The notes below the pieces were generated by a model, which made no database searches, had not been told where the DNA came from, and saw nothing but the letters and a program-made list of their open reading frames with translations. A stretch of 64,000 nucleotides of DNA from assembly GCF_021864535.1 (NCBI RefSeq), contig NZ_JAKJIC010000014.1, forward strand, positions 57,839 to 121,838. Direction: 5' to 3'. Each line of letters opens with the position of its first letter. Positions within the stretch are counted from its first letter, which is position 1. A program made the position numbers and the translations under genes. Positions 17,995 to 25,406 of this stretch are shown here, piece after piece. Source of the DNA: Oryzibacter oryziterrae. GTDB lineage: Bacteria; Pseudomonadota; Alphaproteobacteria; Rhizobiales; Pleomorphomonadaceae.

Positions 17995-18021
17995 CCGACT
18001 GTCGTCTTCGGTGACAGTCGG
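17995..18021. terminator. Hairpin between convergent deacylase and LysR genes
   Basis: A perfect 9-bp stem, CCGACTGTC / GACAGTCGG, with a 9-nt loop, directly after the deacylase stop. There is no T tract on either side, so it may work with Rho or as a 3-prime stabiliser. Confidence 0.65.
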
Positions 18022-18026
18022 CCTGT

Positions 18027-18947
18027 TCAGACAAGTGGCTGGCCGGTTCGAAGATGCTGCTCGAGCTTGGCCGCCATTTCGATCACCAAGGTGATCAGCG
18101 TGGGCATGGGGCTGCGGTCGAGCGCGACGAGGCCGACCGAATGCTCGATCAACGGCTCGCGCATGGGGATGGCGACAAGATCCGAGCCGGGGCCGAGGAT
18201 CGACTGGATATACTCCGGCATGACCGCGGCAAGGCCGGTGTCGCGCACGCTGGCGCAAAGATTCATGATGGAGTTGGTCTCGACCTTGATGGCCGGGATC
18301 GCGTTGACGCTGTGGAAGGTGCGATCGATGATGCGCCGGTTCTGCATGTTCTGCGTGAGCAGCGCCAGCGGATGGTTGGCCGCGTCGGACCAGGAGATGG
18401 ACTTGAGCGCGGCGAGCGGATCGTCGGCGGCGACGAACAGGCAATAGCGCTCGCGATAGACTGGACGGGCGATGACACCGTGGATCGGCTCGTTGTCGAG
18501 ATAGGTGATGCCGACGTCGGACGAATAGTCTTCGAGCGCCTTCTGCACCTCGTCGGACGTGCCCGAGAGCACCACCAGGTCCACATTGGGATGGGTGGCC
18601 CGCATGATCTTGGACAACAGGCCGGCGATGGGCAGGGCCGAGGGAATGACCGAAATGGTGAGGCGGCCGGAGACGCCGCCTTCGCTCTCCTTGAGGCGGC
18701 CGATGTCCTGGCGCATGGCGGACCAGTTGTCGAGGATCACCTGCGCCCATTTCAGGACGCGCATGCCGTCCTCGGTGAAGCCGTGGAAGCGCTGGCCTCG
18801 CTCGACGATGGCAACGCCGAGTTCTTCCTCCAGCTGGCGGATGCGCTCCGACAGGGTGGGCTGGGTGACGTGGCAGGCCTGGGCGGCGCGGGTGAAGTGC
18901 TTCTCGCGGGCGAGAGCTGCCAGGTATTGCAGCTGCCGGATGTCCAT
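18027..18947 (-). CDS. LysR-family transcriptional regulator
   Basis: A 306-residue LTTR. The N-terminal winged helix is RQLQYLAALAREKHFTRAAQACHVTQPTLSERIRQ, read here in two parts, and the C-terminal part is the periplasmic-binding-like effector domain. The family-typical start is the ATG at 18947; a TTG at 18962 sits too close to the GAGGAG sequence to be likely. This N-terminal sequence, with the ERGQRFHGFTEDG segment, matches LTTRs I recall beside NAD-dependent formate dehydrogenase (fds) genes. Those genes are not in this window, but folD and a Fae-like gene are divergent from it, so a one-carbon signal is plausible. Target genes are inferred, not shown. Confidence 0.88.
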   Translation of the reverse strand: MDIRQLQYLAALAREKHFTRAAQACHVTQPTLSERIRQLEEELGVAIVERGQRFHGFTEDGMRVLKWAQVILDNWSAMRQDIGRLKESEGGVSGRLTISVIPSALPIAGLLSKIMRATHPNVDLVVLSGTSDEVQKALEDYSSDVGITYLDNEPIHGVIARPVYRERYCLFVAADDPLAALKSISWSDAANHPLALLTQNMQNRRIIDRTFHSVNAIPAIKVETNSIMNLCASVRDTGLAAVMPEYIQSILGPGSDLVAIPMREPLIEHSVGLVALDRSPMPTLITLVIEMAAKLEQHLRTGQPLV

Positions 18948-19359
18948 GATGGGCGAATCCAACTCCTCAATCGGTATTGTCTATCAAGCGATGTCGTGGT
19001 GCGCTTGGCAAGGCAAATGTCGCGTTGATCCTCGCACCTGGCTTATCCCTTCGCATAAGATGCGTTCATGCCGCTGGCTGGCGTCAGAAGATCAGAAAAT
19101 GCGTGGTGCTTGAAAGGAATAAATGGGGCGAACGTTTCAGGAAATCTGAGTGTGACTTCGGAAAATCTGAATACTATTGTCCGCTTGTGCGGCGCGTTGC
19201 CTCGGGGGACGGATTTTCTGGTGACAGGCCTTTCGCAGTTTGCCAAAGATCGACGAAAGCGGCCACGGCTGCAAAGAATTTGACTTGCTAAAACGATCTC
19301 GACTTGCAAGCTGCGAGCGATCCAGCTAGCGCAGGATCATTCCAACCAGGGATTTGCCC
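18948..19359. other. Divergent intergenic region between the LysR gene and folD
   Basis: About 410 nt without a supportable gene. This is where LysR-type sites (T-N11-A) for the neighbouring regulator would be expected, but I cannot pick one with confidence. Short open frames here lack SD sequences. Confidence 0.4.
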
Positions 19360-20229
19360 ATGACCGCACAGATCATCGACGGCTTTGCCGTTGCCGCCAG
19401 CCTTCGCAAGGATATCGCTACCCGTGCCGCCGAGATGAAGGCCGCGCATGGCGTGGTGCCCGGCCTTGCCGTGATCCTGGTGGGCGAGGACCCGGCCAGT
19501 CAGGTCTATGTGCGCAACAAGCTGCTGGCGACCGCCGAATGCGGCGTGAAGAGCCTGGAGTACAAGCTGCCGGTGACCACCTCGGAGGCGGAGGTTCTGG
19601 AACTGGTCGCGAGCCTCAACGCCAATCCCGAGGTTCACGGCATCCTGGTGCAGCTGCCGCTGCCCAAGCAGATCAATGCCGACAAGGTGCTGGGTCTCAT
19701 CGATCCCGACAAGGACGTGGACGGCTTCCACCCGATGAACGCCGGCCGCCTGTCGGTGGGGCTGCCGGGCTTCGTGCCCTGCACCCCGCGCGGCTCGCAG
19801 ATCCTGATCGACGCGGTGCTGCCGGATCTCGCCGGCAAGCATGCGGTGGTGATCGGCCGGTCCAACATCGTCGGCAAGCCGATGGCGCAACTGCTGTTGC
19901 AGAAGAATGCCACGGTGACCATCGCCCATTCGAAGACGGCGGACCTGCCGGCGCTCTGCCGCACCGCCGACGTGCTGGTGGCTGCCGTCGGGCGGCCGCA
20001 GATGGTCAAGGGCAGTTGGGTCAAGCCGGGCGCCGTGGTGATCGACGTGGGCATCAACCGCATCGAGGTGGACGGCAAGGGCAAGCTGGTGGGCGACGTG
20101 GACTTTGCTTCCGCCGCCGAAGTGGCCGGCCACATCACGCCGGTGCCACGCGGCGTCGGTCCGATGACCATCGCCTGCCTGATGCTCAACACGCTGGATT
20201 CGGCGACGCGCGCCATCAAGGCTGGGTAA
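19360..20229 (+). CDS. folD: Methylenetetrahydrofolate dehydrogenase/cyclohydrolase FolD
   Basis: A 289-residue bifunctional enzyme that interconverts 5,10-methylene-, methenyl- and 10-formyl-tetrahydrofolate in the cytoplasm. Signatures: [13 protein letters not shown] (about 51-63), with the Tyr-x3-Lys catalytic pair shown as Y and K, and [23 protein letters not shown] and [16 protein letters not shown] are the NADP-binding and folate signatures, and the C-terminus has [15 protein letters not shown]. The ATG at 19360 has AGGGA upstream. It lies 100 nt before a Fae-like gene, separated by a terminator-like hairpin, so co-transcription is possible but not certain. Confidence 0.96.
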   Translation: MTAQIIDGFAVAASLRKDIATRAAEMKAAHGVVPGLAVILVGEDPASQVYVRNKLLATAECGVKSLEYKLPVTTSEAEVLELVASLNANPEVHGILVQLPLPKQINADKVLGLIDPDKDVDGFHPMNAGRLSVGLPGFVPCTPRGSQILIDAVLPDLAGKHAVVIGRSNIVGKPMAQLLLQKNATVTIAHSKTADLPALCRTADVLVAAVGRPQMVKGSWVKPGAVVIDVGINRIEVDGKGKLVGDVDFASAAEVAGHITPVPRGVGPMTIACLMLNTLDSATRAIKAG

Positions 20230-20263
20230 TACCGACGCAGCCAGCAGAAATTCTTGATCATCG

Positions 20264-20292
20264 AGCCACGGCCCTGCACAAGCGCCGTGGCT
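20264..20292 (+). terminator. Terminator-like hairpin after folD
   Basis: A perfect 8-bp stem, AGCCACGG / CCGTGGCT, followed by TTGAGTATTTTGTTG. It may separate folD from the next gene or only attenuate transcription. Confidence 0.7.
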
Positions 20293-20329
20293 TTGAGTAT
20301 TTTGTTGCGGAAACAGAGGGGTGATTCCA

Positions 20330-20869
20330 ATGAGCGATATCTGGTTCAAGACGGGTGAGGCGACCGTGTTTGCCGCCGAGGGGCAGGTGACCGATGCCAT
20401 GCCGGAAGTGCTGATCGGTTCGGTGAAGGGGCCGGCCGGCCATGCCTTCGCCTCCATGATGGGGCAGGTGCAGGGCCATACCCGCATGTTCGTGGTGCGC
20501 GACTGCAACCAGATGGTCCGCCCGGCGACCATGATGACCACCAAGGCCACCATTCATTCGGCCGAATATGTGGAGCTGCTCGGCGGCGTGGTGCAGGCGG
20601 CGATCGGCGATGCCATCGTCGACTGCGTGGCCGAGCATGTCATTCCGGCGGCGATCGTCGAAGACATTTGCATGATCATCATGGTCTGGCTCGATCCGCG
20701 CTGCCCTGATGATCCGAACCTCGACAAGAAGGATCTGTACCGCACCAATTACGAAGCGACCAAGCTGGCGATCGCCCGGGCCATGCAGGACAAGCCGACG
20801 GTGGAAGAGCTGATCGCCAACCGCAAGACGATCAAGCATTACGCGCTCGACGGCATCATCGATTATTGA
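20330..20869 (+). CDS. Formaldehyde-activating-enzyme (Fae) family protein lacking the catalytic His
   Basis: A 179-residue member of the Fae family, which in methylotrophs condenses formaldehyde with tetrahydromethanopterin. The family pattern is clear: GEATVFAAEGQ, then EVLIGSVKGPAGHAF, RPATMMTTKATI, AIVDCVAEHVIP and YEATKLAIARAM. When aligned by eye with the true enzyme, the catalytic histidine of the AHIDLIIG segment is replaced by Met24 in DAMPEVLIG. I recall a conserved set of Fae paralogues with this DAMPEVLIG form, so this looks like a paralogue with a changed role and not a decayed gene. AGAGGGG precedes the ATG. Its neighbours folD and a LysR regulator support a C1-related role. No other methanopterin-pathway genes are in the window. 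Confidence 0.85.
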   Translation: MSDIWFKTGEATVFAAEGQVTDAMPEVLIGSVKGPAGHAFASMMGQVQGHTRMFVVRDCNQMVRPATMMTTKATIHSAEYVELLGGVVQAAIGDAIVDCVAEHVIPAAIVEDICMIIMVWLDPRCPDDPNLDKKDLYRTNYEATKLAIARAMQDKPTVEELIANRKTIKHYALDGIIDY

Positions 20870-20898
20870 TCGAGCGTTCCGCTTCCGATACTTGTCCT

Positions 20899-20914
20899 CG
20901 CCCGTTAGCGGGCG
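20899..20914 (+). terminator. Short hairpin after the Fae-like gene
   Basis: CGCCCG-TTAG-CGGGCG, about 30 nt after the stop. The stem is GC-rich but has no T run, so it is a weak terminator candidate. Confidence 0.4.
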
Positions 20915-21019
20915 TGGGCACACGTCATACCAATTCTGCCCAAGATGCTGACGCATCGGCTCATTGAAGAGATTTCGAATTTCTCACCTGCATCAACGGC
21001 ATGAGAAAGTCGAAAGCGG

Positions 21020-21054
21020 GATACCGAGAGTCATTTTCAATGACACTCGGTATC
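21020..21054. terminator. Long hairpin at the end of the flavoprotein gene
   Basis: GATACCGAG/CTCGGTATC outer arms and GTCATT/AATGAC inner arms with a 3-nt loop, interrupted only by an A-A mismatch. It lies between convergent genes and overlaps the flavoprotein stop codon, so it could protect or terminate both messages. Confidence 0.6.
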
Positions 21055-22264
21055 AGGTCTTGTCCGCGAGGCGGGCCAATATGCCTTTGGCGGCCGCCCG
21101 TCCCGTTGCAAGGCAGGCGGTGATCAGATAGCCGCCGGTGGGGGCTTCCCAATCAATCATCTCGCCGGCGACGAACAGGCCGGGGAGCTTCGTCAGGCTG
21201 TAGTCGGCGTCGACCTCGCCCCAGGCGATACCGCCGGCGACGGAGATGGCTTCCTCGACCGGGCGCGGGGAGACGAGCGGCAGCGGCAGCGCCTTGAGGG
21301 CGGCTGCGAGCGCTGGCGGGTCGGCGCGGGTGATCGGGGCGATCAGCAGCGAGGCGAGCGCGCCCTTGACGCCCTGCAGGCCGGTAGCCTTGCGCAAGCG
21401 ATTGGAAAAGCTGGATTTCGGCGACTGCCGGGCGAGATCATCAGCGACGCGTTCGAGTGAACGGCCGGGCAGGAGATCGACCAGCAGGGTGGCGCTGCCG
21501 TCTCTTTCTATGGCGTCGCGCGAGGCTGCCGAATGGGCGTAGACGAGGCTGCCCTCGACGCCATTGCGGGAGACGACGAACTCGCCGGGCAGCGTGCCGG
21601 CGGCGGACGTGGCGGTGACCGACTTCACCCAGGCGCCGGCATGGCGCTCGGCGAAAGCCTCGGGCCAATGGGCGTTGAAGCCGCAATTGGCCGGCCGGAA
21701 GGCGTGGACGGCGACGCCGCGCTCGCGCAGCCAGGGCACCCAGGCGGCATCGGAGCCGAGACGGGGATAGCTGGCGCCGCCGAGCGCAATCAGGGTCGCG
21801 TCCGGACGAATCTCCTTGGGGCCGTCGGGGGCTGCGAACAGCAAGGCGTCGCCGGAGAAGCCGCACCAGCGATGGCGCGTCTCAAGCTGGACGCCCTGGG
21901 CGGCAAGCCGCTTGAGCCAGGCCCGCAGCAGCGGCGAAGCCTTCATCGAGGTGGGGAACACGCGTCCGGACGAGCCGACGAAGGTGTCGATGCCGAGCGA
22001 ACCGGCCCAGCGGCGCAGATCGTCGGGCGTGAAGGCATCGAGCGCCGGTTTCAGGCGGGGGACCGCGGCGCCGTAACGCCCGATGAAGGTCTCGTAGTCC
22101 TCGGAATGGGTGAGGTTCAGCCCGCTCTTGCCGGCCAGAAGCAGCTTGCGCCCGATCGTCGGCATCGCTTCATAGAGCGTGACGGACACCCCGGCGGAAG
22201 AGAGCACTTCCGCCGCCATAAGGCCCGCCGGCCCGCCGCCAATGATGGCTACTTGTTTTTGCAT
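21053..22264 (-). CDS. FAD-dependent oxidoreductase of the HI0933/TIGR03862 type
   Basis: A 403-residue flavoprotein. It begins with the Rossmann FAD motif QVAIIGGGPAGLMAAEVL, followed by the family-typical GRKLLLAGKSGLNLTHSE segment near residue 40 and a C-terminal FAD motif, GLFVAGEMIDWEAPTGGYLI. This composition matches the HI0933-like/TIGR03862 group of uncharacterised oxidoreductases (YhiN/BaiN relatives). The substrate is unknown. The start at 22264 places the FAD motif at the N-terminus, as usual; a GTG at 22303 would extend it by 13 residues. Its SD is weak. It is convergent with the Fae-like gene. Confidence 0.88.
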   Translation of the reverse strand: MQKQVAIIGGGPAGLMAAEVLSSAGVSVTLYEAMPTIGRKLLLAGKSGLNLTHSEDYETFIGRYGAAVPRLKPALDAFTPDDLRRWAGSLGIDTFVGSSGRVFPTSMKASPLLRAWLKRLAAQGVQLETRHRWCGFSGDALLFAAPDGPKEIRPDATLIALGGASYPRLGSDAAWVPWLRERGVAVHAFRPANCGFNAHWPEAFAERHAGAWVKSVTATSAAGTLPGEFVVSRNGVEGSLVYAHSAASRDAIERDGSATLLVDLLPGRSLERVADDLARQSPKSSFSNRLRKATGLQGVKGALASLLIAPITRADPPALAAALKALPLPLVSPRPVEEAISVAGGIAWGEVDADYSLTKLPGLFVAGEMIDWEAPTGGYLITACLATGRAAAKGILARLADKT

Positions 22265-22693
22265 GGATGCCGTGCCGATTCTGAATCTGCTGTGGAATGA
22301 CACCTGACGGGTGTCGCCCCTATGTATTTTGGTACTGTTTGATAGCCACTGTATCCGGTTGGGTTGGCGTGGAGCAACCAGCGAACGCTCTTGACCCCCA
22401 GCTCTGCTCTGCTAGAGCATCCGTTAACTAGGTTGAATCAACCCGATCGAAAGCTGCGTCTCAAGGCAATGAATCTGATCCATCGATTATTGGTCAGATC
22501 GCGCAGTTTGATCAGCGAAGGCTCTGGTAATGACGAGGATTGGCGAGCAATACGACGCCAGAGGTATTGCATGTCGGTTGGTCGCGAGGTGTCATTGCAG
22601 CTGCTGTGCGCAGACAGCTCTTGATAGCTTGGTTTTGGACCGTGAGTGCAAGGATCCTGCTTCGATCGGGATTTTAGACGAGGGACTGGTGCG
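22265..22693. other. Left border of the polysaccharide island
   Basis: About 430 nt where base composition changes from GC-rich to AT-richer. I see no gene with an SD or a recognisable product, no tRNA, no integrase remnant and no clear inverted repeat. It must contain the promoter of the capsule genes. Confidence 0.4.
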
Positions 22694-23986
22694 TTGACCG
22701 ACATTCTACCTGATGCCAAGGATCCGTTTGTCAACGCCACCGTCTTCACTTTGCGTGTGAATCAGTGGAAGAGGCCTATTTTCGAGGCTTACTTTCCAAC
22801 CGCACGGTTTGTTCATTTGCCGAGCGGTATAACCGGTCAGATGTTCACACGTGACTGGGCGTCGCGCATCGAGGCTGTGCAAGATGCAGTGCTGCTGCAT
22901 TGGGGTGCGCGCGTTGACGGCGACATTGAGGCGTTCGCGACATTGCATGGGATTCCTCTCTGGCGCATCGAGGATGGCTTTATCCGCTCACTTGTCGGTA
23001 GGGCCAGCCGGACTCCCCCGCTGTCGTTAACGATCGACTCTGGAACGGCCTACTACGATGCCAGACGTCCCTCCGATCTCGAAGTACTTCTCAACAACTT
23101 CGAATGTTCGCCCGGCCTATTGAAGCGCGCCCGGGCGGGCATCGACCGATTGCTTGCCGCTGGCATCACCAAGTATAACGGTTCTGCTTCGTCGACTGGG
23201 CTGCCTCCGCGCGACGGGCGTCGCCGAATTCTCGTCCTTGGTCAAGTTGAGGAGGATCAGTCTATCGAGTTTGGCTGCGCAAGGCCCTGGGTCAACAATG
23301 ACCTTGTACGTTTGGCAGCTTCTGACCACCCTGAAGCCGAAATCATCTATCGTCCGCACCCGGATGTGCTCGGCGGTATGCGCCGCCCCGGTTCCAATCC
23401 GGATGAGGTTGCAGATATCGCATACGTTTATACAGCTGCTGTTCCCCTGCCGACGCTACTTGATGAGGTTGATGCGGTTTACACCATTACGTCGCTTGGA
23501 GGCTTCGAGGCCTTGTTGCGCGGTTTGCCAGTCACCGTCACCGGCTCTCCCTTCTACTCTGGGTGGGGGCTTACAGACGATCGACAGTCTAATCCACGTC
23601 GCAAGCGTCGGCGGACAGTCGAAGAGCTGTTCGCTATTGCTTACATCGTCTATCCACATTACTTTGATGCGTCAACTGGAGATCGGATAGACTTCGAGCG
23701 TTGCCTAAATCTTGTTGAAACTTGGCGCTGTGGTTCCGTGCCCGCTAAGGCGACGGACATTGATCTTTGGAGAAAGCCTGTTCAATGGCGTTGGTTTGGT
23801 CCCTATGGGGTGCTTGGGTGGCGACATCTGCTGACGCCAATAGTTGCGCCTATTGTAAGGCATATCGGCGGCGTCGAGGCCGCGTCCGCCTTTCGCAACA
23901 ATCCGATCGATTTTTTTCGTGATGTCAGCGGGCCAAATTTCAGGCTCTATCGTTGGATCGGTCGTATTCTATATCCGTTCGGCTGA
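22694..23986 (+). CDS. Capsule biosynthesis glycosyltransferase, single-module KpsC-like
   Basis: A 430-residue protein of the Capsule_synth family (KpsC/KpsS/LipA group), whose members add beta-Kdo to the lipid linker of capsular polysaccharide. Characteristic blocks are WRIEDGFIRSL, PPLSLTIDSGTAYYDA, YRPHPDVLGG and ITSLGGFEALLRGLPVTVTG followed by SPFYSGWGLTDDR. Full KpsC has two such modules; here there is one plus a tail of about 90 residues. The start is taken as TTG at 22694, with GAGGGA nine nt upstream; a GTG at 22646 is the alternative. It is the first gene of a three-gene AT-richer island. No other kps or export genes are in the window, so the linker function needs partners elsewhere. 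Confidence 0.85.
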   Translation: MTDILPDAKDPFVNATVFTLRVNQWKRPIFEAYFPTARFVHLPSGITGQMFTRDWASRIEAVQDAVLLHWGARVDGDIEAFATLHGIPLWRIEDGFIRSLVGRASRTPPLSLTIDSGTAYYDARRPSDLEVLLNNFECSPGLLKRARAGIDRLLAAGITKYNGSASSTGLPPRDGRRRILVLGQVEEDQSIEFGCARPWVNNDLVRLAASDHPEAEIIYRPHPDVLGGMRRPGSNPDEVADIAYVYTAAVPLPTLLDEVDAVYTITSLGGFEALLRGLPVTVTGSPFYSGWGLTDDRQSNPRRKRRRTVEELFAIAYIVYPHYFDASTGDRIDFERCLNLVETWRCGSVPAKATDIDLWRKPVQWRWFGPYGVLGWRHLLTPIVAPIVRHIGGVEAASAFRNNPIDFFRDVSGPNFRLYRWIGRILYPFG

Positions 23987-24284
23987 AGGGCTCAAGCTGC
24001 CTAACTTTTTGTAGGAAGGCTATGTCTTGGGGCTTGAAAAATGCCGACACCTCAATCTGAGGTGAGCGAGTCATTTGGCCGCAAAGGAAGGACTTTTGAC
24101 GTCGCGCTCGCACCTGGAAGTTTTGTGCTAGTCTGGCTGGAATCGATCGTCGCTTTTGTCTATTAGAATAGGCTGAAAGCAAGGTGCGCTTGATTGTATG
24201 ATCAATGAGTGTGACATTTGGGCAGGCACTCCAATGTGCCTCGTATTCATGTGAAAGCAATCATTTCTAGGAGAGTAAGATCCC
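23987..24284. other. Gap inside the polysaccharide island
   Basis: Nearly 300 nt without a supportable gene. The downstream end carries a strong SD (AGGAG) for the next gene. A separate promoter here is possible. Confidence 0.4.
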
Positions 24285-25403
24285 GTGAGACAGTTCGAAA
24301 ACGTCATTGTGACATCTGATATACTGGCAACCTCGCAAAAAGAGCAAGACAGTAATCTGAGATGGCTCAGAGATTTGTTTACTGGGCCTATCCAGCGGGG
24401 GGCGGGCTTGCCGGTTGAGATCGGAAGTCGGCAGTGGAATGATACTTGGTCGTTTGACCGGAAGGCTTTTTTCGAGCTTTCTGGACTTGGAGTCGATCTC
24501 GAAGAAACCCAGATCTATTTTTCGCCAAAATCTATTTCAGTCGCGTCCATCGAATATCTCAAGTCATGTCTGCATGATGGCACAATCGTTGTGGGATACG
24601 AGATCAGCGCTTCAACACGGGAGATTCTGACGCGCGCCGGCGTGACCTACGTTGATATGTGGTTACATCCAATCCGGTTCATGGATGATCTATTGTTTGC
24701 GTTTCAGTCGAATGATCCGTCTCTCGATGAACGCATTCAGTCATTCGAGTTGCCAGAAGAGTTGAGCTTTGCCTATGCGTCCAGGTTGCGCGTACAGATG
24801 TACCGAGGTAAGCCCCGCCTGAACAATGATCTGAAGACGCGTAGCGCGCTTTTTGTGGGGCAAACTCTAAAGGATAAAGCTATCGCGTCTGATTCGGGTA
24901 TGCTCACGCTTTTGGACTATCGCGCGCAGTTTGAACGCACGGCAAAATCCTACAATCACGTCTATTATTCTAGGCATCCATTTGTGAAGAGTGGAGACGA
25001 AAAATCTCTTTCATTTACAAGGGGTTTTAGGAATGTCTCTTTGACCAGTCATCCGGTATATATGATGTTGGCTACGGATGAATTGGAGTATGTTTTCAGT
25101 ATTTCGTCGTCTGTTGTCACTGAGGCGAAATATTTTGGTAAGAAGGTGGACTACCTCTACCAGCCGCCTGTCAAAGTTTACACGGAAGGTGGTTATAGCA
25201 GTGTGTTACACAATTTTCTTTTTTCTGATTTCTGGAGGTTTGTTTTCCTTGGTGGTGCAAAGCCAGACAGTCGTGCAATAAACTTCGTCGACGGTCGGAA
25301 CAAGATGCGGGATATGTTGTCGTGGTATTGGGGGTTCCGGACAATCGATCGGCTCGAGGGGCTTTACAACACCGTGTCCAATCTGGTGCCTACGAAGGGT
25401 TAA
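24285..25403 (+). CDS. Hypothetical protein of a polysaccharide locus, possibly a GT-B glycosyltransferase
   Basis: A 372-residue soluble protein. The GTG start at 24285 has an ideal AGGAG. No family is certain. The segments VYYSRHPFVKSGDEKSL and, further on, YVFSISSSVVTEAKYFGKKVDYLYQPP resemble the C-terminal nucleotide-sugar half of Kdo- and sialyltransferase-like GT-B enzymes, where SS-x-VxxEAxxFGK follows a HP motif. The KpsC-like gene upstream and the HAD-type gene 3 nt downstream support a role in building a surface glycan. Codon use is AT-richer than in housekeeping genes of the window. No signal peptide or membrane helix is seen. It could also be a glycan-modifying enzyme of another type. 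Confidence 0.7.
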   Translation: MRQFENVIVTSDILATSQKEQDSNLRWLRDLFTGPIQRGAGLPVEIGSRQWNDTWSFDRKAFFELSGLGVDLEETQIYFSPKSISVASIEYLKSCLHDGTIVVGYEISASTREILTRAGVTYVDMWLHPIRFMDDLLFAFQSNDPSLDERIQSFELPEELSFAYASRLRVQMYRGKPRLNNDLKTRSALFVGQTLKDKAIASDSGMLTLLDYRAQFERTAKSYNHVYYSRHPFVKSGDEKSLSFTRGFRNVSLTSHPVYMMLATDELEYVFSISSSVVTEAKYFGKKVDYLYQPPVKVYTEGGYSSVLHNFLFSDFWRFVFLGGAKPDSRAINFVDGRNKMRDMLSWYWGFRTIDRLEGLYNTVSNLVPTKG

Positions 25404-25406
25404 ACC

